Shown here piece by piece: positions 18,013-28,957 of a DNA stretch of 64,000 bases. The stretch spans positions 1-64,000 of the forward strand of contig JBBPSI010000119.1 of assembly GCA_038093515.1 (NCBI GenBank). The letters are read 5' to 3'. The notes below the pieces were generated by a model. It saw nothing but the letters and a program-made list of their open reading frames with translations, ran no database searches and was not told the origin of the DNA. How positions within the stretch are numbered: position 1 is the first letter of the stretch; each line of letters opens with the position of its first letter. Made by a program: the position numbers and the translations under genes. The DNA is from Butyriboletus loyo. Lineage: Eukaryota > Basidiomycota > Agaricomycetes > Boletales > Boletaceae.

Positions 18013-21000
18013 ATGTCTTCCGCGCCATCTCGTCCTTCAGGCTCGAGGCAGTCGTACCGTACTAGCACAACGCGTCCATGGACTGGGCAGTCACGGTCGG
18101 GAACGACGCGTCCAGGAACTGCTCGCCCACAGACCGCCGCGTCAACAAGGCATGAAGGCAGCTACATAACCGCTCTCCTCGAAAGTCGCGGAGTCGCGCA
18201 CGAAGTGGGTATCGCTGCGATGGATAAAGACACGGGACGCGTCATGCTCGTCCAGGTAGGGTTGGGGCTCCGCCTCACCAGGGACAATCGTTTCTTCATT
18301 GTCTGATCTGCGTCATGCGTTGGGTCTTTCTATCTGAAGCTGGCAGATTGTCCAACATACGTCAAGACGCTGAATCAAATGCACATTCATTATCCCTCGC
18401 TTATTCTCGTCCCCGATACGTTCATCGCTGCTACTGATGCGACGTTGGTGTCTGCTGGGAAGAAGCCACCAACCACGTCCTTATTGGTCCAGTTTATTAT
18501 GGAGGAGTTTCCTGACATACCTGTAGAGCCAGTCGCAAGGAAGTATTGGAACGATGGGGCAGGTGTGTGCACCGCGCGTCAACGACTGCCGTCTGGTCGT
18601 AACCTGTGGCAGGGATGGACTTCATCACACAATTATCTGTCGATAATGACGAACGGGCTGCAACGCTTGTCTCCGTGTCAGACAAGTGCTGCCTATATGC
18701 GTCTCGGGCTTGTACCCTGCGCTGATATTGACGCATGATAGATACTACGCACTTTCTGCTGCGTGTGCATTGTTCAAGTACGCCGAAAACCGCATGAATA
18801 CCCGTTTTTCGGCCGGCTCACTTCGCATAAACTACGCATCCGTTGAGGGTACGATGCTTATTGACCCCGAGACAGCGAAAAATCTTGAACTTGTCAAGAA
18901 TGTTATGCGCAAAAAATCCCCACATACACTATTTGGGTAAGACACTCTTTCTTGTGCTTTACTGATTGAATCTATGAGAGCAGAGTTCTCAATTACACGT
19001 ATACTGCGATGGCTTCTCGCTTGCTGCGCACGAATATCTTGGCTCCGTTAACAGGTACCTGAATTCCCAGTTGAGCCTGTTAACGATGAAACACTCAACT
19101 TCCCAGCTATCGAGGCTATCAATGCCCGCCTTGACGTTGTAGCAGGCAATTCGATGTTCCGATATCCTGCATTCCTATCCTTATTCATCATACAGAGTTA
19201 GTGCAGAACGAAGATCGGTTCTCTGAGATACGGGATGCACTCAAGCATCTCAATAAGCTGGACTTCGACAAGTTAATATCATCGGTCAGAGGGGCCAACC
19301 CGTACTTCTAGCAGTAGTTCACACCGCCAATTGTTTAGCTTGCAACAATGGAAGTTCGCCCTTCGAATTCCGCCAAGTCCGCGTTTGCTCGGGTTTCCCA
19401 GATGCTTGCTCTTCAGAGTATCATTCGAAGCCTGCCTTTCCTTCAGAAAGCATCGGCAAAGTGCAACTCTCAGCTCGTACAAGTCATACATGAGGTATGC
19501 AAGACTAATCGTTACAAACGCAATCTTCATTTAATAAATCTTTTAGATGATCTCGGACAACCGTCTTGCGCTTATTGCAGACCTTATTATGGATCACTTC
19601 AATGATGGAGTCGGTCTCACCAAGGTTTGGACTACGTGGAGTGTCGTTCCGTGCTCTGACTCTGTTATTCCATCCAGGGCGGTCTTGCCGCCGTCAATGC
19701 CAGGGTATATGCGGTAAAGGTAAGATATTCCACGCTTGGGCTCAACGAATTCCCGACATCCATATTCCAGGCTAACCGTAACCATCTCCTCGATGTGGCA
19801 CGAGAAACCTTCAGGGAGAATGTTGGCGATATATATCAGTTGAATACCGCATTATCGGAAAAGCATGGATTGCCGATCACATTGGTCTACCAAGAAAGTG
19901 GTTTTGTCTTTGCACTGAAGAAAGACGAATTGGAAGGAGAGCTTCCCAATGGCTTTTTGAACGTTTGTGCACAAAAAGGAAGATGGATATTTTCAAGCAT
20001 GGAACTGGTGTGTAACCCCTGCCTTGCTTCGAAGATGACTTACATGCTAGCTACTCCTAGAAGAAAATGAATGCGCGGATGAAAGATGCGCTGGACGAGA
20101 CCCTCGTTCTCAGTGACAAGTAAACATTTGTATGCTGAAGCATGGATGCACTGAATGACGCTACCAGGATTATCCAAGAATTAGCAGTTGAAATATTGTC
20201 GCACTCTGGTGCTCTTTACACTGCGTCTGAAGCGGTATACACTTTCCCCCTCATCATCTCAATGATTCTTCACACCGACAGGTGGCCTTGATCGACCTCC
20301 TTTGGTCGTTTGCGCATGCTTCTATAAGTAAGTATCGACTTACAATGCGCGTGTCAGTGCTGATCCTCGTTGCAGTGAGAAACTATGGTGATTTTGTGCT
20401 GCCATTGCGACAAGGATAGACTAATGAACTTTTATGATCATGTAGTCCGCCCAGAGTTTACAGGTACTCTTGCGGTCAAATCGGGTCGGCATCCGATTCT
20501 TGAAACTGTGAATGCTGCTGGTACACTGGTTGCGAACGACATCTACTGTTGTGATGCATCTCACTTCCAAATCATTCGAGGCCCGAAGTGAGTGTATCCC
20601 TCCGTGAGATAGAATAAGTTAATGTTTTGCCACTAGTATGTCCGGTACGCTAAAAATCGGTAATAGAAAAACCTTCCTCACGTGTATTCAGGGAAGAGTA
20701 CGTATCTTCGTCAGACCGGTCTCTTGGTCATCATGGCGATGTGCGGTTGCTTTGTTCCCACTGATTATGCAAGCTTTCGGTGGGTTATCTAATACAAAGT
20801 TCCGTATGGTTTCCAGAAGAAGTTATATTCTCAGCATTCATGATGCCCTCTTGTCTCGTCTGTCTAATGACGACGACACGGAGAAAAGCCTGAGCACATT
20901 TGCAAATGAAATGACTTCCTCAGCGATGATACTAGGAAAGTGACTTAGTCTGTCGAGAATCTGGACTCACCCCGGGAATAGGCCTTGCAACGCCCAAAAC

Positions 21001-21922
21001 ACTTGTCCTAATAGATGAGCTAGGCCGTGGAACTTCTCCCTGCGAGGGCGTTGGAATTGCGCACGCCATTGCAGAGGAACTCGTCAAGATCAAGGTGGGT
21101 GTAGGGTTGGCATTCGACTCTGCTGACTTTTTGCGTTCAGTGCTTTGTGTTGTTCGCAACGTACGTTCTTCCATCAATAGGAAACACCCATTGTCGATTC
21201 ACACTTCCTCCTAGCCACTTTCATGAGTTGTCGACAACACTCTCCCGCCAACCCTCGGTAGTGAAGTAAGAGCTGATTTTAGATACAAGCATTGCATAAC
21301 TATCTGAGTTTTTTATAGTCTGCATCTTTCTGTCCAGGTCCGTAACTGCCGTTTTCCAGACTGCCGTTTTGACAGGATTCTTCTGTTAGCGTACACGGAA
21401 ATCAGCATCTAGCCTCGGCGTGGTGTTCAGGTACAAGTGAGTGACCTCCGTGCGGGTTTACGAATGTACCAAATCTAACTCTTTGTAGAATAATGGACGG
21501 TCTTCCAGAAGATCTGGATCACTATGGTTGGCTCTCATTCGTCAAGGGCGACTTGCTACTATAATAGTTATTCGTTAGGCCTCGAACTCGCTCGACTTGC
21601 CGATCTGCCCAGCGATGTTATAGAAGAAGGTAGGAGAGTAGCAAGCGCACTGGCGGACCTACATGCCCGAAGGGAAGAAGAAAGTCAAACGACTATCATG
21701 GCGACGCGTCGCCGTGCCGTCGTGAAGGTGCGTCTTGTACCCGTTATCGCGTTATTCCTTGGGTCCAAACCAGTCATTGGGTGTTTGGTGGCTTACTCGA
21801 AGCTCCGCTCGCAACTCACACAAGCCTTGGACCACTCCACGCTCCCTGATGAGGAACTAGTAGCCTATCTCGCTCGGTTTCAAAAGGACCTTGTCCGGGT
21901 TTTCCACGAGACTTCTGTTTGA
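18013..21922 (+). CDS. MSH4: MutS homologue Msh4, meiotic crossover factor
   Basis: Msh4 pairs with Msh5 to stabilise meiotic recombination intermediates; unlike other MutS proteins it lacks the mismatch-reading domain. This protein fits: a short Ser/Thr/Arg-rich N-terminus (ATG 18013) leads directly to [22 protein letters not shown], the Msh4 connector region. The middle has [19 protein letters not shown]. The ATPase domain carries Walker [14 protein letters not shown], assembled across two introns and an 8-nt exon (20637-20644), Walker [14 protein letters not shown] (about 20999-21037) and the [11 protein letters not shown] motif after the next introns. The end is [14 protein letters not shown] followed by TGA. 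The gene is cut into many exons, several very short, so simple ORF prediction breaks it up. The ATPase site is complete, suggesting a working gene. The region 19070-19300 is the part where exon borders are least clear. Confidence 0.92.
20637..20644 (+). other. MSH4: 8-nt MSH4 microexon within Walker A
   Basis: The microexon TATGTCCG lies between introns 20588-20636 (49 nt, GTGAGT...CTAG) and 20645-20691 (47 nt, GTACGC...TTCAG). Joining GGCCCGAA, the microexon and GGAAGAGT gives codons for G-P-N-M-S-G-K-S, the exact MutS Walker A sequence. Any other reading loses the lysine and serine needed to bind ATP. Confidence 0.9.
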
Positions 21923-22334
21923 TTGATTCAAATTCACCCTTTTAGTTTCCTCTGTGTTTTTATCTGTGTGTTTACAGTTATTATTGTGATTATTTTCCCC
22001 TTCACCGGACGCAGCCTGGACGATTTCATCGTTACAGCATCGCACGCGATAAGGACGCTCGAGGATTGCGGCATCGTTTGATACAGTGATACCCTAGGGA
22101 CTAACTCAGCCTGGCATTCCAGCACTTTGCCAGCAATTCTAAGTATAGTCCTCGGTTCGTATCCAGTGCGGCCGCAGACACATCCCGATTGGGCGGCCCG
22201 CGCTATATCATATCTACGACTACTAGCCCTGGAATGGGTTGTTCGCTCACTACTTGCGTTATCTCCCCAAATACCCCTTCCAGCACTAGCATTCAGGTTG
22301 ACTCCCTTCTTTCAGCAACTTGGGCAATTGGACT
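21923..22334. other. Intergenic, MSH4 to oxidoreductase
   Basis: Contains the MSH4 3' flank (T-rich, 21940-22000) and the promoter region of the next gene. Nothing else recognisable. Confidence 0.4.
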
Positions 22335-24333
22335 ATGGGAAATTGCGTTTCACGTCTCCAATTACAGAGTACTAGTGGAGGCTGTTGCGAGAAACGTGGT
22401 GTTGCTTCAGAGCTGCCTTCATGCCCCGCATTCCCTATCCAAGAACCAACACAGTCGTTCTGGACGTTCCCACCGTCTTCCATCGCCACCCATAGCCCCA
22501 GTGACAAATTCCCTATTCACGCAGACGTCGGTGAGTGCCATCGTCCCAGAACGCTCCTGTATTCCCGCTCACTCGTGCACCACCTCACAGTTATCATCGG
22601 GTCTGGAATATCTGGTGCATCATTTGCAAGGACCTTGCTTGACATTGACCAAGAACGAGATGACAGCAGTGACCCTTTGAGCGTCGTCATGCTGGAGGCA
22701 CAGGAGACATGTTCTGGAGCGACAGGCAGGTGGGTTAGGGTCTGACCGTTGATCTTGCGATCACATTGAAAGGAAGGACATTAACACAGGAACGGAGGGC
22801 ACATCAACCCACCCCTATACCACGATTATGAGGACTTGAAACGGAGCCTTGGCAAGGTTATGGCGCAGCAGGTCATGCGCTTCCGACTTGCGCACCTGGA
22901 GGTGCTACCACAGGTCGCGGAAGCAGAGGCAGACAATGCCGACTGCCGAGAAGTGCATTCCGTGGACGTTTTCTTCGACGATGCGGTTTTTGCGGGGGCA
23001 AAGCGGAAACTGAGCGTGTACAAGGCAGATATGCCTCAAGAAGCCAGTACGTTTCGTATTTGGGAAGGAGAAGATGCTCGAAGGGTGCGTGGGTTACCTG
23101 TCTGTCGATGCGTGTGCCCGTTCTAAGCGATGTCATTGCTAGAGATACAACCTGTCATCGCTAGCTGTTGGGTGCATCACAACGCGCGCTGGCGCAGTAC
23201 ATCCCTATCGTTTCGTCACAGACATTCTTTTGCGGCTCTTGGAGGAATATCCCAAATAGTGGGTGTCATTTCAGAGTGTTTTCGGTTTCCTGGCTCATCG
23301 GCACTTGTTTGACTAAACACCGCACAGCTTCCAACTTTTTACACACACACCTTGCCTATCCATCACCGAACCCTCGTCCGCAAACCAGTTTTATTGCTTG
23401 ACCACGCCTCGTGGACAATTGACCGCCTCTCACGTCGTCCATCTTACAAATGCATACATCGGCGGGCTCGTTCCCGGCCTTGCGGATGTCGTGTACAGAG
23501 CACGAGAGACGATGAGTGCACAACGGCCTGGAAGGGCCCTCCAGTTTCCAGCGATCGAGAACAGTGATGCACACGAGAAGAGCCATGGACGACGGGCCTA
23601 TATATTTTACGATGGCCCCGAAAAGAAGGGCTTTGACTACCTCACCCAACTTCCGGAAGGCGAGCATGAACTTATGTTTGGCGGGGGTTACGAGGCGTTT
23701 CCTGATACCGATTCCGGAAATGGCCAGGCCTGTAGACCAGCATCGAGAGGTATGTATGACGTGCACAGCGCAGCACATGTATCCGGGGCACTCCCTGTCT
23801 ATTTTGGGGCCACCAATTGGGGAGCCGAGGGGATTTCTGCCGCCGAATCTCCGATGGGCGATGATGCCTACACGCAAATTCGAAGTCCATGGGCTGCCGG
23901 AAGAGTGAAAGCGCTCTGGAGTGGCGTACTGAGTGTCTCAGTCGATGAATTCCCCTGGGTGGGTCGGATCCCAACCGCCATCTCAGGCCGCCGGTCGGCT
24001 ACACCAAGAATGTCGGTGTCGGAGAAAGACAAGAGGGCGAGGACAGCAGATCCTGGGGAGTGGGTTTCGGCGGGGTACTCGGGCGAGGGGATGGTTCATG
24101 CATGGTTATGTACGCGAGCACTCGCGTTGATGGTACTAGGGCTTGACAACGCCAGGAGCGTGGAAGCCGAGGGACGCTATGGAGCGGGGCAGACCGTGAA
24201 CGAATGGTTACCGGCGTGTTACCGAATCAGCGTGGAACGTCGGAGGAACGCATGCGATGGATTGAGGAACGGGGGAAAGCGCAGGGTCGTGCGTGGTGGA
24301 GCGGGAAAGATGAAGATTTACCAGGGCGTGTGA
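22335..24333 (+). CDS. FAD-dependent oxidoreductase, DAO family
   Basis: The dinucleotide-binding motif VVIIGSGISGASFARTLL appears after the first intron (GTGAGT donor after HADV), and NGGHINPP follows the next intron as expected for the DAO (D-amino-acid oxidase/glycine oxidase) fold. Later landmarks are AVHPYRFVTDILLRLLEE, VVHLTNAYIGGLVPGL, MSAQRPG, LSVSVDEFPWVGRIP and the C-terminal FAD-contact region GYSGEGMVHAWLCTRAL. Family members oxidise amines or amino acids using FAD; the substrate here cannot be told. The chosen ATG gives the N-terminus MGNCVSRLQLQ, a layout seen in fungal relatives; Gly2 and Cys4 would also allow N-myristoylation and palmitoylation, which is only inference. Several short introns; the end near VNEWLPACYRIS is followed by a less conserved basic tail to the TGA at 24331-24333. 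Confidence 0.85.
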
Positions 24334-24801
24334 GCGAGTTGGATTTTTGGAGCGGTAAGATATGGATATGTGCTGGTCGAGTCGTATGTAAAAAAGAGTG
24401 ATTATTACGGGAATGGTGATAGGAGCACTAGCCTGCTGAGGTGCTCGAGTCGATGAAGTTCAAGAAGAGTAGGGCCGATCAGATGCTGTCTGCGAGACCA
24501 CAGTGGCCCGTAAAGCGTTCCGGTCGAAGAGCGGACCCGTACAAAGCCAATCGATCCAGCCGTCGACAACTGTCTCATCGATTCAGATTATTATTATGTA
24601 ATGAACGAGAGAAGCTCCTCCCCGATGACCTCATCCTCGACCACCGAGTTTCTACCACGACACGGAACCGAATTTGGTCCACTCGCTCATCAAGGCCTGA
24701 TATCACAAATGTCTCTTTGATAATATATTCCCTCCACGAATTATAATATATTTTCACATGGAGGGCTTATAGCACAACGTCGTTCGTAACTAGGGCGTGT
24801 T
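24334..24801. other. Convergent intergenic region
   Basis: Lies between the 3' ends of the oxidoreductase (+) and the CTP synthase gene (-). AT-rich near 24700-24760, consistent with polyadenylation sequences for both genes. No gene supported. Confidence 0.4.
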
Positions 24802-27297
24802 CTACTCCCTCGATTGATCCAACTCGGGCGATGCCCGAGCGGGTGTGACCGCGTTGCTAATGGGACGTTCCCTCATCTGTGCCCTCAACGCTTCTTCGCT
24901 GACCATGACACCTTCCGAATGCGGTGGCTTGAAGGACGTCAACTGTTCCTCCAATTGTTCCTCGAGCACGGAGCCACCACATGCAGCAGCAATGAAGCCA
25001 AGGAACGGTGGCGACGGGTTCAACGGCCGAGAACAAAATTCAGGGTGGGATTGAAGCCCCACAAAAAACGGGTGGTCCCTGAGTTCGAGAATCTGCATTC
25101 GCTCACTGCGCTCGTCTTTGCCCACAAACGTGAGCCCCGACGCCTCGAGTCGTGTAACTTCTTCAGGGTTCACTTCATAACGATGACGGTGTCGTTCCCA
25201 TGCCTTGTCTGCGTTGCCGTAGAGTTTGCGTACTTTGGACCACGTCGCCGTCGAAGGGTGGATACCATCGGTCTTTGGGATATCTTGGTCGGTACCGTTT
25301 GTGATGGGAGTAGAAGGAACGTCAGAGGGAGACGCCTCCGGATCGGTAATGTTAGCACAAGTTTGGAAAATCGTCGGGCGTAGACCAAGACGCATCGTTC
25401 CTCCCATGTGCGTGCGTGATATCTCAGGCATGAAGACGATAAAAGGGTGAGCAGCACTGGGTTGGAACTCGGCCGACGTCGCGTCTGCATCCTCGAGTCA
25501 ACAGAAGCCATAAAGACCAGGGAACGTGACAACGGGGGCTCACCGTGCACGCCAAGCACGCTCCTCGCCCACTCCAGTACAGCCAGTTGGAACCCAAGAC
25601 AGATGCCCAAGAATGGTACTTTCTGTTCGCGCGCCCATTTAATCGCGAGGATCATACCCTCGGTTCCGCGCTGTCCAAAACCACCAGGGACAAGAATACC
25701 CCTTGACCCAACCTCAGCATGACCTCTCAGAAAAGCGAAAGGACATACCCGGCGCCTACGACACTGCGCCACGCGTCATGGTATTTAGCAGGATCTGAAA
25801 CCTGAGTGGGGAGTTCGAGATCCGAGGACTCCACCCACTACGCTTTCCCAAGTTAGCACACAGTAATACAAACCGAAAAAGCTGAACGAGCCTGAATGCC
25901 AAGCTCTCGCCTGACGCGGAACGCAGAGTGCTCGAGAGCTTTTATAACAGACATGTACGAATCCTTCAGGTCAGTATATTTTCCAACCAGGACGATCTTG
26001 ACTTGGTCGAAGAGCCGTTCTTGACTGGCACAGCGGGACGTGAGGAGGATGGTGCCCGAGATATCGGTCATACCAAGACGTACCCTTTTATCATGCCTTT
26101 CCATTTGAGGCCGAGAGATGAACCTTTGGATATCATCTCCTCCGTAATGTTGAGAGCCGGGAGGTTGAGCCGCTTGCGAAGATATTCAACGATTCCTTGC
26201 GACTGGAGCAGCAGAGGGACATGGTACACGGAGGTCACATCATGCACACCGACTACTTGCTCGGTCGCAACGTGACAAAACATGGAGATTTTCTCCTTGG
26301 TCGTTTTTTCCAACGGCTTGGGTCCCAACAATCGACAGGCGATCTATGATATGTGAGCTTGGCTGAATACGTCGAAACCCCACGGAAAGTACGACTCACC
26401 AGATCAGGGAGCAATCCAAGCCCCCGCAGAGCATGGACGGTCGTCTGTGTAGGCTTCGTTTTCTGTTCGCCATGCATATCCGGCACAAGCGAAACATGAA
26501 CGAGGGCAAAGTTATCGTGCCCAACTCGAAACTGGAACTGCCGCATGGCTTCGATGAAGGGCGCGGATTCTATATCCCCAACGGTTCCTCCGAGCTGGAA
26601 AGCGCTTGAGAGGCATTTTCGTGCATGAAAAAAGCGATGGTGGGTACCTCTACGATACAAAGGTCTGGTTCTTCGCCAGAATTGTCGACTGGGATTTTCG
26701 AGACACGGTCTATCCAGTCCTGGATAGCATCCGTGACGTGGGGTACGATCTATCGAGCGACCCGTCAGGCCCTCATACGTGCTGACTGTAATCACGACCC
26801 CAACCTGGACCGTTTTCCCAAGATATTCGCCTCTTCTCTGTGCCAAAGATCAACGGGGGGGAAGTGAGCCACTGGGGCACAACAAACCTCCTTCTCGATC
26901 ACATCCCGATAGATCTTACCGGTCGTTATGTTGTTATCTCTCGATAGCGTGACATCCAGATAGCGTTCGTAGTTGCCCAGATCCAGGTCTACCTCGCCGC
27001 CATCGTTTAAAACATAGACCTCACCTGGTGAGGAGAGTCAGGACTGGAAGAAGAACCGCCATCTGTGATGATCTCACCGTGTTCGGTAGGTCGCATGGTA
27101 CCCGCATCTATGTTCATGTAAGGGTCTATCTTGATTGCTGTGACCTTGAGGCCAGCCGTTTTCAAGAGCAGGCCGGTCGAAGAGGCTACGACTACATGAA
27201 CAAGGATGAATGGACACGGAAGACGTTGCATCGCACCAATGATGCCCTTGCCGATCCCACTGACCACACCTCCGGATACGAGGATGAACTTTGTCAT
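24802..27297 (-). CDS. URA7: CTP synthase
   Basis: Makes CTP from UTP using ATP and glutamine, the last step of pyrimidine nucleotide synthesis in the cytosol. The N-terminus [18 protein letters not shown] is the synthetase P-loop and fixes the start at 27297. Further exons give [58 protein letters not shown] and [19 protein letters not shown], all diagnostic. The C-terminal class-I glutamine amidotransferase domain has [14 protein letters not shown], the nucleophile motif [10 protein letters not shown] and the HPEFCSRP motif of the catalytic triad, then [11 protein letters not shown] before a short tail ending at the TAG (24802-24804). Introns are short and numerous. A long pyrimidine tract lies just upstream of the ATG. 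Fungi often have one copy; S. cerevisiae has two (URA7, URA8), so the symbol is by family. Confidence 0.95.
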
Positions 27298-27345
27298 GAT
27301 AGCGGACGAAAAAAAGAAAAAAGAAAAGAAAAAAAAAAAGAATGA
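27298..27345 (-). promoter_or_regulatory. Pyrimidine tract upstream of CTP synthase ATG
   Basis: On the minus strand, nearly unbroken T and C from about 27345 down to 27307, ending some 10 nt from the ATG. Long CT tracts near transcription starts mark many well-expressed fungal genes. The role is inferred from position alone. Confidence 0.5.
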
Positions 27346-28957
27346 GCAGTTGTATATTATTATTATGTCTGCACGCAGCCGCCCGATATTAACTTTCACT
27401 TCGTAGACATAACCAGTCACAAACAAAAGACAAATGCGACCAAACTAACTGGCTGGCCTGGCGGGACGGGACGGACTTGCCAGCAACCTTAAAAACGTTG
27501 AACGTTAAACATACCACGGAACCGAAATTAGGTACCGTCGGTCCCAGACCTTCACGCTTTTTTCTTTTCCCCAACCCCGAATTTAAGTTGACCTGCCCAT
27601 TCCGACAAAGTAGAAAGGTCCCCCCCACACACACCCAACGTTCTCCCGCTCGGGCGGTGTGCTGAAACCGGTTGACCGTGCGTATCCGAGTCGTTTGGAA
27701 CCAACTCGGTTGGCTTGTTTGTGTCATAATGTATGATGGGACCCGAGCCGAGACCGACACGCGCCCGCCGCTCAGCGGTCAGATACTCATGACAACCAAC
27801 CAGTGACCAATAAACCGGTATAAACCGGCATCGCACGCAGTCAACCCAATACTCGAATCGGCCCCCCATGGCGCAGGTGCAACGAATGACATCCAAGTAC
27901 AGTAGCCACGTGTGCACGGCCCATATGTTGTACACACAGCCTGTGCCACTCCGCGTGGTCACTGTCGCCCCCCAAATACTCCACTCGGACCAAAACCGAA
28001 CGAAGACGAAACACAACAGACGTCAACAAACCAGGGTGCACGATGAGACTTGGACATTGTATTGCATATAAATGACATGTAGTGGTGATGAAGAGGTATG
28101 TATACGTGGATGTGTATATGTACATGTACATGTGCATACGGGGGAAGCCTGCATGTACGTGTTTTCGAGCGCTCGGAAACGTTTTTTTTTCTGACAAGGA
28201 ATGTATCGACCACAAAAGAAAGACAATAGGGTCCAGAATTTGTTCCAAGACTCGGAAAAAGAATGAGAAGAGAGAGCCAAACGTCCACGATCGTCGTCAC
28301 AAACAGTTCGTCGCGCAAATAATAATATTACAACGTATCTGGGTATACGGACGTGGGGGGAAGGAGGTGTGGGGTGTGTGAGGAGTGGAGCAGTTGTGAA
28401 AAAAAGTTTGAGAAATTAGCAAACGAAGGAAGAAGAACATCAAAAAAAGATTTTTTTTTGGATATGGGAGGATCAAAACCATAAGGGGTGGAGCGAGAAG
28501 CACCTTGGGTGGCCATTCGCACTGGATATACTGCGTGAATCCAATCATCCCATGCCCTAAAAGATCTTCAGAAACGATCCCGTACCATGTTGGCGTGGAA
28601 ACTGAATGGGGGGAGAATGGGTGGAGAAAAAACGATTGGTATGTCCGATACCATCTCGAAACAGAAGTAAAAAAAAGGTCTTGGGATCGTCGTGTTATGA
28701 AAGAAAGAAGAAGAAGTAGAAGAAAAGGAGATGTGGCAGACACTTTCATCAGGAATGCGCAGCGCCCTGTATGTGCAAAAAAGCCGTGTCATCAAAAGAG
28801 TATAACACCAGGTTGAAACCTCGAAGCGAACTATAGCGTGGAGTGCACGGTGGTGTGAGATGATATAGGTGTAGAAGTCTGTGGGCTTAGCGCCTAACAA
28901 TGACCGGACAGATGATATGCAGCGATGGTGATGATAATGACGGCATGACGAAAAGCA
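27298..28957. other. 1.66-kb intergenic region with no supported gene
   Basis: Lies upstream of the CTP synthase gene and downstream of the Bni4-like gene. It contains several A/T homopolymer runs and a TGTA/CATG-type simple repeat around 28090-28140. Open frames of 100-154 codons occur on both strands but overlap one another and show no family motif. Probably a CTP synthase promoter plus a long 3' UTR of the Bni4-like gene. Confidence 0.4.

Noticed and set aside
22335..22370. N-myristoylation signal on the FAD oxidoreductase
   Set aside because: MGNCVSR fits the pattern, but the N-terminal start is supported only by general resemblance, so it is not listed as a feature.
27402..28900. ORFs of 100-154 codons between CTP synthase and the Bni4-like gene
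   Set aside because: They overlap on both strands, lack family motifs and depend on simple-repeat and homopolymer sequence.
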